DNA of 64,000 nucleotides from Kuschelorhynchus macadamiae (GCA_030620095.1 JAUTXW010000356.1:1740501-1804500); one strand, 5' to 3'; counted from the first letter of the stretch, positions 24,040 to 36,879 are shown. Numbers and translations: made by a program. The notes: generated by a model from the letters alone, not told the origin.

Positions 24040-25560
24040 TTTTTGTCTTAATTAAGAAATCATGGTTCTTGGGATTAGATCGTGTCAAATCAGAATTACT
24101 ATCCGACGTTTCGCCTTCGATTGTACGAGGCATCTTCAGGGATCTTTACTCCACGAGATCTGAACACTGAATGAGTTCGAAAACGTGACCCTATGTTAAG
24201 AGCGGTTTCCACGTGAGATGTAGATCATAACCCGTATTTCTATTGAAGTTTTTGGCATGTTTAAAAATTTTAATAGATTCTCCAATCTTTCGGTTATAAA
24301 ATCGTGGAACCGATGCTATTCGGTTTCCTATTCATTTGTAATATAGCCAGTGGTATGCTGGTGTTCAGCTACAGCACATTGAACAATTTGTTTCTTTTTA
24401 ATACATTGTTTATGTTCCTTAAGTCTAGTTGATATTGAGCGTCTTGTTTCTCCAACATGTACTTCTCTACAGGAGCAAGGAATTTTATATACTCCTTCTG
24501 TTAGAAAATATACAATATCTTTCGGGGACCGCAAGCATTTTCCGATCTTCTTATTTGTATTGAAGATTGTTTTTAGATCGTCCTATTTTGTCTGTAGTCC
24601 AATGTAAGGAAGAACAATACTACCTAACGGTGGCTCCTTTTCATTCTCCTTTGGCGGAGTTAGACTGCTATATATTTTAATTGAATGCATAATATCTTCT
24701 GTGTAATAGCCATTCCTTCTCAGAGCTTCGGTCAGTCTCGATTTTCCGATGTTAGAGAATCTTGATCAGTAATCGAAATGGCTCTAAATACTAGTGAGTT
24801 AACAACCAATTTCTTTTGTGCTGGATGGTGGTATCTATTTGTATGTGTTGGTTTTCTATACACTATATGCCTTAATGCACCATTTTCCTACCTTTGAACA
24901 TATACATCTAGAAAGGGAATCGTTCCAATAAATGTTTTTGATTACGGTGATCCAGAAATATGAGCAGATTGTCCTGTCCATGAGGCCATATCTGAACCAC
25001 TATTTTGGGTTTAGTGGAGCGGATGATAAAGCAATATCAAGGACCTCTATAAAGATATTCGCTACTACGGGTGATAGCTGCCTCTGACGTTTGTTCATGT
25101 AAGATAAGCTTCCACCAGGTCTATTAAGTTCCTAGCAAGATTATTGTGATCAAATATGTCGGATTATAATGGAAATTAAGTCGTTGACAGAAACATTTGT
25201 TTATGGCGAGTCTATATCGAACTGACCAAAATATCTTCGGGATCCAACTATATTGCCTTAAGTTTTTCTACGAAATGTGCAGAGTTTTTATAATAGAATT
25301 TGTTTTTCAAGTAAATGAATTAAGTAAAGTTTGAAAGATATTTCCCTAGTTTGTATGTGGGCGAGTTTATTGCACTGATGATCGGTCGAAGTGATACAGA
25401 AAGCATTTCTAATAGAAAATTATTCCTTTCAAAATTTTAAATTTGTCAGTTTGTTTGACGTGTCTGAAGAGTCCCCATGCTTGTACAATTGCTCTGTGTC
25501 TATAAAAACCTAAGGTAAATGACACAAATCTCTAATTTTTGTTTGCTTAAATAATCATCT
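24040..25560 (-). pseudogene. Penelope-like element: RT, GIY-YIG domain and 3' tail
   Basis: On the minus strand, from 25385: SPTYKLGKYLSNFT, NKFYYKNSAHFVEKLKAI, LDPEDILVS, DIFDHNNLARNLIDLVEA, then HPVVANIFIEVLDIALSSAP (near 25080-25020). The catalytic segment expected as WFRYVDDTF reads WFRYGLMD, so the Asp pair is lost. Next come RKPTHTNRYHHPAQKKLVVN (near 24870-24810) and an open 68-codon GIY-YIG part (24534-24328) with GVYKIPCSC, HVGETRRSISTRLKEH and VAEHQHTTGY. The tail contains the family-typical GGCGAAACGTCGG. Stops and shifts make it non-functional. A shorter relative lies at 59225-59700. Confidence 0.9.
24101..24143 (-). ncRNA. Hammerhead-ribozyme-like core in Penelope tail
   Basis: The minus strand reads ATCC-CTGAAGA-T-GCCT-(11 nt)-AGGC-GAAA-CGTC-GGAT. 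CTGAAGA fits the hammerhead core CUGANGA, GAAA is the second core, GCCT/AGGC forms stem II, and ATCC/GGAT can form stem I with cleavage expected after GUC. Known: Penelope-like elements carry minimal hammerhead motifs in their terminal repeats. Deviations: an extra U between the core and stem II, and almost no stem III, so activity is doubtful. Worn relatives lie at about 59318-59352 and 48072-48108. Confidence 0.45.
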
Positions 25561-25694
25561 TTGTATCGAAACAAATATTTGTTTTGATCAATTTAATATT
25601 ATATATTTTACTGAGTTGCAAAAAAGCCCAAAATGAAATTTGTTTGTTATTCTAAACGCAACAAATGATCTGAATATAATATCTATAAACTAAC

Positions 25695-25830
25695 TCGAAA
25701 CGTTGAGCTACGCGGGAATCTCTCGATGGATCGCAACATTATTGAATATAATACCAAGTTGGGATCCATTTAGAGGGTTTTTCTTTTAAATTATATAAAT
25801 CACCTATTTGGAGTATAATATGTGTTTGCA
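25695..25830 (+). repeat. Repeat B, copy 2
   Basis: Same block order as 20486-20615: GAGCTACGCGGGAATCTCTC, ATGGATC, AAGTTGGGAT, a G/T-rich run into CTTTTAAATTA, then GGAGTATA. No coding potential. Confidence 0.55.
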
Positions 25831-26845
25831 CGTACACTTTAATTAAGCCTCCCTTAGTAAAGGCTTCCTTGAGGAATGCGTTGTACTTAAGAATTTGTGC
25901 TCCTTGAATGTCCGTCAGTTATGGTTATTTCTGACTAGTTTATAAGACGAAAAGCTAGTTTAGTTCGTTTCTTCTTGTTTTCTGGTAAAGTCTGCACTCT
26001 AGATGTTTTCTTCAAAATCATATGTATTAAATTAAACGTCTTCAATCACTACAGCGATATGCCTTCGCTTTGATTTAATACTCAGTAGACTCCAAAATAA
26101 TAATAAAAATAACACCATTAAAGTTAATAAAATAACCAATTTTCTGTATGACAAGATTATACATAAGAAAGCTATACTAAAAGCTCTCAACTATCCTTAG
26201 TAAACGGTCAAAATACAACTGTATATATGTTTCTTTAGAAGCCCCTTAAGTCTTAAGTGTCAACTATTAATACTATCCTTATAATATTTTAAAAAAAGTG
26301 GTCTTCAAATATTACTTAGGAGAATTAATTGAAATAAAATTTGGACAGATAATAATTTTTGATCAGTATTTTACGACGTATGTAATGTTGGTTAACCAAT
26401 AATTACATCAGCCTCATAATTTTAATTTCAAAACAGTTTTGCGTACAAAGGAAGTAAAATGTGTACATCCGATGTATTTTGTAAAATCTGCACAAATATA
26501 AAAATGCATAGCGCTTCTCCAAGTGAAAGTGGTTATTGCATCAAGAACCTGTTAGATATTCTGCGTGTAAGATAAATATCGCTTAAAAGAAATCTACTAT
26601 TTGAAACCATGCTATACTTACTTTGTAATAGCTATACTTCAAGCGTTTATTAAATCTCTCTTGACATTTTTTACTTCCCATTGTCAGGGCTATATGGACA
26701 ATATATATAGATGAGACATCTAATTAGTGGCGTATTTAGGATTTCGTTCCGAGAGGGGTCCAAAGATCAATATATACTCTAAGTACTTTATTACTGTTCG
26801 TGTGCCCTATTGTTGATGTTCGATTGATCATTTTATTTATATGAA

Positions 26846-26850
<5 letters not shown>
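25831..26850. other. No gene seen
   Basis: AT-rich. Near 26725 the phrase TTAGTGGCGTATTTAGGATT resembles a hAT-type terminus, but I could not find a partner end or target duplication. Confidence 0.45.

Positions 26851-26851
<1 letters not shown>

Positions 26852-26894
<43 letters not shown>
26852..26894. repeat. (TA)n microsatellite
   Basis: 43 bp of pure TA dinucleotides. Confidence 0.95.
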
Positions 26895-26897
<3 letters not shown>

Positions 26898-27108
26898 TTG
26901 GGCAATTTGTAAAAGTCTATAATACCCGTACCTACACAATATTTTTTGACAAAAAAGAAACGAAAAAAAGGTCCTCAGTCTTCACCCTCATCATGGAAAA
27001 GAAAATATTAAAAATAAATTGTAATGCATCATAGATAAAAGAAGGATATTTAATAAAAAAATTCATGAAAAAACGATACCAAAAAGCACTAAATATTGTA
27101 AAAAAATA

Positions 27109-27291
27109 TTTTCTTCCGTTTTGAAAATGTGATTTTATGAGGTCGGCGTCAAACTAATTCTAAATTATTTAATGACAAAATGGCATTTATGTAACGAGTG
27201 TCTCAAATAATTTACTTACTAGTATAATGTTTGTTACGATTATATTAGTTTAACGCCGACTACATAAAGTTAGGATTTCAAGATGGAATAA
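27109..27291. mobile_element. Short MITE with ~50-bp inverted ends
   Basis: The left arm contains TTGAAAATGTGATTTTATGA then GGTCGGCGTCAAACTAAT. The right arm, read in reverse, contains TTGAAATCCTAACTTTATGT then AGTCGGCGTTAAACTAAT. Roughly 40 of 50 positions pair. The middle is about 80 bp and non-coding. A single similar end (TTTGACGCCGATTTCAGAAG) lies near 51599. Confidence 0.7.
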
Positions 27292-27469
27292 AATATTATA
27301 AAATATTGTTTTTAAGTAGGGTTTTATTTTTTTTATATTTTTTAATCATCCTTTTTATTTCTGTTTAGACAAAATTTTATTGTAAAGTCAGTTTTAAAGG
27401 TATCGCGGCCTAAACTTGTCTTTAATAAAACGAACAACGAGCTACTGGGTCCATTGCATATGAAATTTT

Positions 27470-27610
27470 GCGCCGTCTATAGATATTTATTGATAGTCAG
27501 CAATATACATTGTTAAAAAGTAGTAAAATTGAACTTCCTGCCATCGAAAACCCCAAAAACTATATGAAACACAATATTTTTTAATACCCCTCTTTTTGCC
27601 CTAAGCTCTC
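27470..27610 (-). repeat. Repeat C, copy 1 (minus)
   Basis: In reverse it reads TTTCATATAGTTTTTGGGGT, GGCAGGAAGTTCAATTTTAC, then an ATTGCTGA... block and AGACGGCGCAAAATTTCATA. The same order is found at 40840-41000 and, more weakly, at 39840-39990. Confidence 0.55.
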
Positions 27611-28325
27611 CCCCTCTTTTTCTGCTATACACTTCACTCAGAATAGATATAGCTGATATTTTCAACAACCATTAAGATTTAAAATATTCATATAAAATAT
27701 GAAAACCTTATGAAAAATAGATTTCCTCCTAGTGCCTTCAGTGTGCGGCGAAATTACTTTTTTGGTTAATTACACTTCATATACCGAATTTCAAGGCAAT
27801 ACATTAAAACAGTTTAAATTTATCACGGAAGGAAAATGTGGACAAATATGCCATAATTTAACTATAGGAGAACTTCGGCATTACTCTTGAAACATCCTAA
27901 AAAAATCGGTAAAAAAACCCGGAACTTCCCTCGTTATGTTTTTTTCTATTTGTTAGGAATAGTGAAGCGTGACACAATTTAGTTTGCTGTCTTTTCATTT
28001 TTATTTGTTCCATCATATCGAATTCCTACCAATATTTACTGACTTCTACGAATACTTAGGACTTAAAAACGTTGAAGGTGAAATTTACAGTAAAACTTAG
28101 TGCGTAAATAGAGCTAAAAAGAGCGAAATAAAAATATTTATAAGCAAATTTAACCTAAAAAAAAAAACACTAATAATAGTTATAACAATAATTTTATTTC
28201 ACTAATAAAATAGATATATATTAAATATACCATCGGTAATTGAAATGTTAACAGGCACAAAAAATATGACTAAAAAATCGAAAAACTAACTACACTAGGT
28301 ACTTTAAAAAAGAAAAAACCTAACT
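27611..28325. other. No gene seen
   Basis: AT-rich. ACCCGGAACTTCCC near 27918 may be a fragment related to repeat C. Confidence 0.45.
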
Positions 28326-28329
28326 TGCT

Positions 28330-29225
28330 CAAAATAAAAGTTACCATCTATACAATGTAATTTTTAATTCTCCTTTAAAAGATCTGAGAATATCAGCATT
28401 TTTAATGGCATCACCTAATTTATTAAATAATCTGCAGGCATTATATATTACGTTTTATTGAAAAAATGTAGATTTATGTCCATTTGTTTCTAGAATTGTA
28501 GCTATATGAAGCTCGATTGCCATAAAGTCTTTTGATATCTTGATAGCAAACTTTAAATATGTAAATTCCCGCCAAGGTCAGTATTTTGCATTGTTTGATA
28601 TAGTTTCTACACGACTCTGTACTAGGGAACAATGATTCCGATAGGTATTTGATGATATCGATAGGTAACTGATATTTTCGATAGGTAGCCGAGAATACCG
28701 ATAGTTAAGGATGAACGGATTACACATCAACAAGGAAATCATACGCTATTAATACACCAATAATTTTACCAATATGTTTACCAATTTATCAATATATCGA
28801 TAGGCAGCAATAAAAGCTATCGAAAGGTAGAAATACCTGTCGATAGGTGATGTGCTATCGTCTACCGATAGGTAAAATCTAATATCGCCTATCCCTATTC
28901 TGTACATGGAAGACCACACATAATGCGGATTGCATACTTTTGAAGCAAAACACTCTCGTCACAACGAATAAAATTTTTAAATATTTGTTAACAAACTTAT
29001 GCCTCTATAATTTAAAGAATCATTAGATTCAACCTTTTAATATAGTGGAATGACAGTTGCCAACTTTAATTGTTCAGAGAATATCGCATACTGAGAGGAG
29101 ATATTCATCAAATATGTTGAAACATCATACAAAGCAAATCCACAGTTTTTCAATAAATTAATTGATATGCCATCATGCCCTGTGGCATCTGAGTTCTCAG
29201 ATTTTTAATAAAGGTTAAAACATTT
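28330..29225 (-). pseudogene. LINE (CR1/jockey-group) remnant, interrupted
   Basis: Minus strand: GHDGISINLLKNCGF (near 29185-29140; RT motif family GHDGIS) and LKLATVIPLY (near 29072-29043), then an internal deletion, a decayed LLQK.AIR.MCG.PC (28955-28905), an insertion, and finally IKQCKILTLAGIYIFKVCYQ (28600-28545) and NSRNKWT (near 28480). The two halves around 28622/28898 join in order, so the DNA between them is an insertion (next entry). Multiple stops; inactive. Confidence 0.82.
28623..28897. mobile_element. hAT-type MITE inside the LINE
   Basis: The 275-bp unit begins TAGGGAACAATGATTCC and ends ATATCGCCTATCCCTA, so the outermost 6 bp are inverted. Flanks CTCTGTAC (28615-28622) and TTCTGTAC (28898-28905) are an 8-bp target-site duplication with one mismatch, the hAT signature length. 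Inside are about eight CGATAG(G) motifs (CGATAGGTA at 28640, 28661, 28680 and others), enriched toward both ends, as in subterminal transposase-binding repeats. Removing it restores the reading order of the LINE. Confidence 0.85.
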
Positions 29226-29534
29226 TATTTACATATGGGCGACAGAACAAATGTATATACAAGGTGGCATACAGTTATGTTAGAAACGAATGCCTTGTCG
29301 ATATTATTACTAAGAGGTACAATAATAGTAAAGTATTTTTTATAATTTTCCCCATGGCTTTTAATTTGTTGCTTGAGTTTTGAATTATTTTATAATTTTG
29401 CTCTGTAAAAAATATTATTATATTATAATATTATACACTCAGACACTCAATAATCATTGTATAATACAATCAAATTTTCACGAAATGCTATTTTCGACTT
29501 TTTTGGTGTATTTACTTTCCTCTTTAAGAAAAGT

Positions 29535-29790
29535 ATTGTAATCGTCAAAAAATAAAAATCACCTTCCCAGATCTTTTTCAGATCTTCATGTTTCAGGGTC
29601 CCTAGATGAAAAACATGTCAATCGGTCAGTCTGTCTGTTTTTTCGATTGACTTCAAATTTTGGTTAAAAATTAAGGGTCATATGGAGATGAGATTTAACA
29701 TTTTGGTAAAAATCCATTATGACGGAACAAAATGGCGACCTAACAAAATGTTAAAAAAACTATTAGTTAAAAACCATTCTTTAAGTAATA
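29535..29790 (-). repeat. Family A dispersed repeat, copy 5 (minus)
   Basis: Contains AAAAATCACCTTCCCAGATC, CATGTTTCAGGGTCCCTAGA, AAAAACATG, CGGTCAGTCTGTCTG, GATTGACTTCAAATTTTGG and AACAAAATGGCGACC in the reversed family A order. Confidence 0.85.
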
Positions 29791-31885
29791 GTAGTTTTAA
29801 TTTTCCCAAAAATATACAAAAAAATTGTCATATGTATGTATGTCAGATCTGGGCAATAAAAGTTGTGGAGAAGAAAAGCGTATATTTGTTTCCACCTGAA
29901 TGATTGTTAAATATGTAAATAAAATAGATTGTAATAAATTCATATTTACGCAAGTGTAATATAACTATGCATGCAAAAAACGGTGACTTTTGGCTTGATA
30001 AAGATAATATACAAATGTAGACAAAATGGTAAACAATTTGTATAGTCAAAATTCCACCGCACACAGATAACACAGTTTATATGTACACATATTTATTTGG
30101 CAATAACTTTATCGATATTGTATAAATTGTAATAATAAAAGAGTTTTCTTATGAGGTAAGTTCTGGGTACAAAAATAAATAAAGCTTTTTTTTAAAGGTT
30201 TTTCCTCATAATGAAATTTTCACTTTATCAAGAAAAATATATATTAATGATTATATAATGTGTATAAAGTTATTACCATATGTATATATAAACTGTGTTT
30301 TATAAGTGAGGTTTGAGACAATTTTTTCTATAAGTCGGGTTTATTTTTTTCTGATAGATCTAATAATACTCTAATAGTCTTACAAACTCTCTGTGTATAT
30401 GATTCTTGTTTTTGATAATCATTTACTCTTTAAACTTAAATTTATTTCACTGCCATCATATTAAATGTAAGTTTGTATTATTCACATGCATTCTTGAAAG
30501 TTGTTTAAGAGCCGTTTACCTACGAAACAACACTGTAACGCACCAGCCATCCCACCATGGTACTTCTTACGGCCAAGATAATGACTATGGACAAAGGTGA
30601 TTTAAAACTTCCGTTTGCAAAAGAATTACTTATTAATTAAATAGGCGCGGCCATGTAATTGAACCCGAAATCACTGTAGACATCGCGCAAGAAAATGAGG
30701 TTTAATGAGCGCCTTATAAGTAGGTAGTTTACCATTGTCACAGGCATTGTGCAAGTCGATTAACATCAGTAATCGTTTGTTTGTATTGTGTCTTTGTTTC
30801 TTATTCTGCTATGGTCGTAGAAGTTACAGTTGATGTATTAATAATAAGTTGTCAATATAAGTAAACTAAACGGGGCGGTGGAAATTATTTATATCAATAT
30901 AGGTATTTAATTTTTAAGTAAATATACGATGATTAAAAAAAATAAAGGTCACATTACTGGTTTTCTCATTTCAATTAAGGTTTAAAATGATACCTAATTA
31001 ACACATTTAAAGGTTCTATTTTGGCTCTGTTTTAATAGTAAGATAAAAAATGCTCATATATGTATTATCAAGAGGGCTATTTACTGAGTTCAGAAAAGTA
31101 GGTTAAAGGTGGATAAATTATTATCAATATCTTATAAATAATAGTTTACATAAAGTACTTGACTAACGATGGCTACGAGGTGTGAACCTGACTGAACAAA
31201 TATAAAGTGACGTTATGATATTTGTTGAACATAGTGCACAATAAAGGAAAGTGTCTATTGATTGACAGTAAATATCTATTTACAGTACCGTATAATTTCC
31301 TATTTACTGGAAATATAAAGAAACTATTTAACCGGTTGTTTCAAATGTAACTTTTATTTTGCGGTGGTATTCGCCTGGACTCCCTTTAGTATATTTTTAG
31401 CGAATTAAGAATGAAAACTTTGGTTTGTGTTTTAAATTCTTCTCAAAGTATAGGACATCCTAATAAAATGCATACATCCAAGCTTGCGTTAAAACTAAAA
31501 TTAGAATTTGTATATGTAACACCATTTGCAAACGTGATCACAAAATGTTTTTTGTTAGTCGTGGGAAAATCGTTGTAAAAACTGTTTATGGTCAGATGTC
31601 AAAATGTATGAATGAAAACATATTTTTCTCCATTTCAATCTGGTTTTCTAATTCTACAGAGACAGAAATGCGTTGAATTCCACACACATGGAAATAAACC
31701 AAAGAAAGTAATTGAGGTCAAATCTGGAGACATTTTCAGTTATAATACTATAAGTACATAAAAATTACCAAAAATTCTCAAAAAACGTGTTGCTTGAAAA
31801 CTGCACGTGCTTGATTTCTTTTGTTAAAGCTATCTTTTAAAACAATTAAGAAAATAAACCAATGTAATTTTGTTCACACAACATA
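29791..31885. other. No gene seen
   Basis: AT-rich throughout. Open stretches of 60-80 codons (for example 30073-29843 minus) have no family features. Confidence 0.5.
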
Positions 31886-31891
31886 TTTTAT

Positions 31892-32300
31892 TTATTTAGT
31901 TATTATAAAAAATACAATGACATCATCGAGGGTTAATTTTTTATATTGTTTTTTTATTCTTTCCATAGGTATACCGTTCCATTCTTTTGATGTTGCATTT
32001 GCCAATTCTGCTAGGCTCACCAGAGACCGTTTGTGAGAATACACCCTTCTCAATTTATTCCACAAATGTTTTACTGCATTCATATTGGGACTTCTCGCAG
32101 GCACTATAATGTAGCGATACTTGCAGTTTCGCACTATTGCTAGGTTATCCGACTAGGCATTATCCTACGTCAGAATATGCAGAGCGATATTCAGGTACAA
32201 CAATAATTTTAGAATTTTGCAAGTTTCCTAGCCTTTAAATTCACTTCTGCTAGGTGTACACAAACCGTCTGCTCACTAATCATAGGATTTCGAACTTTAT
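31892..32300 (-). pseudogene. Tc1-like transposase C-terminal remnant A
   Basis: The open frame 32134-31892 contains ARSPNMNAVKHLWNKLRR (family ARSPD.N.IEH.WD.L) and SLAELANATSKEWNGIPMER (family LQELA..L..EWN.IP.ER). The third catalytic Glu of the DDE triad (IEH) is Lys here (VKH), so it is inactive even apart from truncation. Upstream (32135-32300) the DNA still matches remnant B (34857-35310) but is frame-broken. The copy is bounded on both sides by a 50-bp direct repeat. Confidence 0.85.
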
Positions 32301-32302
32301 TT

Positions 32303-32358
32303 ATTTATTATAAAAAATGCAATGACATCATCGTGGGTTAATTTTTTATTTTGTATTT
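32303..32358. repeat. Direct repeat flanking Tc1 remnant A
   Basis: TTATTATAAAAAATGCAATG followed by ACATCATCGTGGGTTAATTT matches 31900-31945 (one base differs in each block). The partner sits immediately left of the transposase remnant, with this copy immediately right. It makes the minus frames on both sides end with the same peptide KKLT.DDVI.FFI..K. Confidence 0.75.
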
Positions 32359-32890
32359 TAACTACTGGGCGGTTTTCACTTATCAATTCGGTGAAAATAT
32401 TACGCTCATGAGGTGAATTCTCAAGGTAACTATTATGGTAAAATTTTGTAGTGTAATCAGATTTTGATTTTGACATTTCAAAGCTTATCATAAATTTACA
32501 TTTTTTTACTGACCTAGATTTTTCATTTCGTTTTTACACTTAATGCGTGTTTTACAGCAGATTTTAGATATTGAGATAAAAGACGATGTTGTATTAGAGA
32601 GCAATGAAAAACCGGAATTTCGCCGAATTCATTAAGGATAATTATGACAATTATGTATAAGCGTTGATTGAAGGAAAAAGGTATAAGTTCGTTATATTAT
32701 TAAATTTGAAGATCGCATTTAAAACCGCACCCAAACGCAAAATACTGCGCAAAAAGTTGCTTTAGAAACGAGTTTAGAAATGTTTCTACACATGCGCCAT
32801 TAAATTTCTGTTTCTAAATTTCCAATAATAAGGGAGGTCTCGAAAGTCTCCATATAGAGTCATTAATTCCAATATATATAAATATACATA

Positions 32891-34265
<1,375 letters not shown>

Positions 34266-34606
34266 AGATAAAACTTTCGGTCCTTTATTACCCAGCTTTT
34301 CTGCCCACAGAAGTATAGCGGTTTTGCACTTTTTTGTTTAGAAAAAAAGTCACAATGTATTCTCAAAAAATTTGTATTTTTGAAATTACAATTTTTTATG
34401 TGCTATTTTTATTAATGTTGAACTTCGGGACTTTAATATTCCATTCTCTCTGTACTCTGTGGTTTCGTATTTTTAGGTTTAGTCTACCCCATTTAACTTT
34501 TTTGCTTTACACAAGGCTTCTTATTTTGGAAAAAAAATTAAATACAAAGGTTATAGGATTTAGTTAGTAGTTTTCAGCGCATATATTTTTATATTTTTAT
34601 GTATAC

Positions 34607-35310
34607 AGGGTGTCTCAAAAAAGGCCGCAGACAGGGTGCATTTTTTAAACACCCCATACTTGATATTATATTTTGATTTTACTAGATAAACTAAGCACGC
34701 ATACCACACCATATGCCCAACTTTTTGTTTTTGAAGTGTGAATAATTTAAAAATAATTATTGAATTTAGGCCTTTAGTTGTTAATACAAAAACTTAGAAA
34801 ATGTTTTTTTTTTAACTTAAAATAACAATAACTGGACAAGAGTCTGAAAAATGTGCTCAGTGCCGAATATTGGCTTCTCTATAGCTTATATCTTGTAGCA
34901 TACTCGAAATTAAGTTTCTTATTCTTTCCATTGGTATACCGTTCCATCCTTTTAATGTTGTATTTGCCAAGTCTGCTAGGCTCTCAAGTTCACGAGAATG
35001 CACCCTTTTTAACTTATTCCACAAATGTTTGACTGCATTCATATCGGGGCTGCTCACAGGCCCTATAATGTGGCGATATCCTCAGTTTCGCACTATTGCT
35101 AGGTTATACGACTAGGCATTATCCTACATCAGAATATGCAGAACGATATTCAGGTATAACAATAATTTTAGTCTCCTAGTCTTTAAATTTGCTTCTGCTA
35201 GGCGTACACAAACCATCTGCTCACTAATCATAGCATTTCGAACTTGGCGAAGATCTTCTTGAACTTTCAGGTGTATTTGATCATTCCGTAAAATCCGCAA
35301 AAAAGTCTTG
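34607..35310 (-). pseudogene. Tc1-like transposase remnant B with one end
   Basis: Open frame 35057-34857: SSPDMNAVKHLWNKLKR, SLADLANTTLKGWNGIPMER, then IRNLISSMLQDI. It is the same family as remnants A and C. The catalytic Glu is again Lys (VKH). Further upstream on the minus strand a broken N-terminal part is visible to about 35310 (SEQMVCVRLAEANLK-like; HTH region). The left boundary carries ATACAGGGTGTCTCAAAAAA at 34608, a plausible terminal sequence. The N-terminus is cut near 35310, and remnant C begins 245 bp away in the opposite direction. Confidence 0.85.
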
Positions 35311-35553
35311 CAAATTCGTAATCAGCGACAAAAACTGAACTTAAAACCCTTTAAGTCTTTTTTAATGGAGCTGGAAATTATGAATTAAAAATGATAGCTA
35401 GCGCATGGACTATGTCGGATCATAATCGACTCGGAAAAAAATAATTGCCGTCGCCATGGCAATTAATTTGTTATAGTCCGCCCTATTTGTCAGTTATGTA
35501 TTTCACTAACGTCATGATTGTCATTTTTTATACGAAAAAAAGGTTTTAGTGAC

Positions 35554-36469
35554 AAAATGTCCTAAATTACACCTGAACAAACGGCAAGGTTAGTTGCTTT
35601 AGTGCATGATGGCCGTAGTAAACGCTACGCCGCTGTGGGGTCCCTGAAGCAACAGCTCGTAGAGCGATCCTGAAATATGAAGAAACAGTAAGCATTGCTT
35701 GGAAGGTGGGTTCTGGTCGTCCTCGAAAAACCTTCCCTCCCTTTTTAAGACTGCGGAGTTTCCGAATCGATCGAATACGGCTGTGAGTAGGAAAAGAACT
35801 TCTACTTTCATTCAAATTTGAGATGTTATAGTGAGTAAGCAGACGGTTTGTAGGCGTCTAGCCGAAATGAACTTAAAGCCTGGATCAGGAGGCCTGCAAA
35901 TTATGGAGGATGGACTAATTGTGAATTGTCAATGGTAAGAAAAAGAGTATGGAGAAGAACTGGCGAAAGATTAAATCAATCATTGATAACAGAATGCGAT
36001 AATTTGAATGCTAGTTCACTTATGGTGTGGGGCGGAATTTCCATGAACAGACGTACACCCCCTCATGTTTTCCCCATTAGATAGTCAGTGACGGCCCAAA
36101 TTTGCATCAATTACATTTTAGAATAGTAAGTATTATCTCTTGCTGATTTAGTTGTCAACAATTTTATTATGGTGCAGGATAATGTCCGACAGAATACCAC
36201 AGCAGTGCAGAGCCTCCTAGAAACCGCGGGTATCACATTACAGTGGCCTGCGAGAAGCCCCGATATAAATGCAATAGAACATTTTGTGGGATAAATTAGG
36301 AAAAAGGGTGCGTTCACGCTCACGCTCTTCAAACCCTAGCAGAATTGGCAGAAGAGTTATCAGAAGAATGGGACATTATACCAATGGAAAAAGTAAGAAA
36401 CCTAATTTCAAATATGCCACGCAGATTAGAAGTTCTCAGTGTTGTTCGAGGAGGCAATACTCGGTACTA
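35554..36469 (+). pseudogene. Tc1-like transposase remnant C
   Basis: Starts MS*ITPEQTARLVALVHDGR with an early stop, then frameshifts. VWRRTGERLNQ (35945-35980) and SLMVWGGIS (36017-36043) are typical mid-protein motifs. VQDNVRQNT (36171-36197) holds the second catalytic Asp. LQWPARSPDINAIEH (36238-36282) holds the third, a Glu, intact here. The C-terminus LAELAEELSEEWDIIPMEKV and NLISNMPRRL ends at a stop at about 36469. The region around the first catalytic Asp is deleted. Near full length but multiply broken. Confidence 0.9.
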
Positions 36470-36584
36470 AGCACATCATTCAAATTCTTTTTTATCCAGT
36501 TATTGCTATTTCGCGATAACAAAAAAGTTTTAAAACTTATATCACTTTTATTTTATTAGAATATCACTTCTGAAAAATCCAGTA

Positions 36585-36875
36585 GGTACCTTGGCAAAAT
36601 GGAAGGTTACAATAAAAAACTCAATAAAAAAGCTGTAATTCAGACATTTTGAAGACAAATTAATGAACAGAATAACAAATTTGTCTTAAAAGAGGGTCTT
36701 TCATCTAGAGTGTAAGATTGTCAAAAAACAGGAAAAAAAGCAATGTTTAAGTTATTCCATTAACATTCATGTAGCTTGGCAAAGTTTCAGCAAAAAAGCT
36801 GTAATTCGGTCAATTTTAGAGATAAGTCGATGAATAAAAAACAAAATTCTCAGAAAAAAAGGGTCTTTCATTCTC
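36585..36875 (+). repeat. Degenerate tandem pair after Tc1 remnant C
   Basis: AAAAAAGCTGTAATTC followed some 60 bp later by GGGTCTTTCAT occurs at 36626-36704 and 36794-36868. Both are preceded by CTTGGCAAA. The unit is about 170 bp. Probably 3' flanking DNA of the transposon. Confidence 0.65.
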
Positions 36876-36879
36876 ATGT

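Noticed and set aside
26724..26760. hAT terminus TTAGTGGCGTATTTAGG
   Set aside because: Looks right, but no inverted partner or 8-bp duplication was found within several kb.
36284..36559. 91-codon plus frame over the end of Tc1 remnant C
   Set aside because: It is an off-frame reading; the transposase C-terminus (LAELAEELSEEW) is in another frame of the same DNA.
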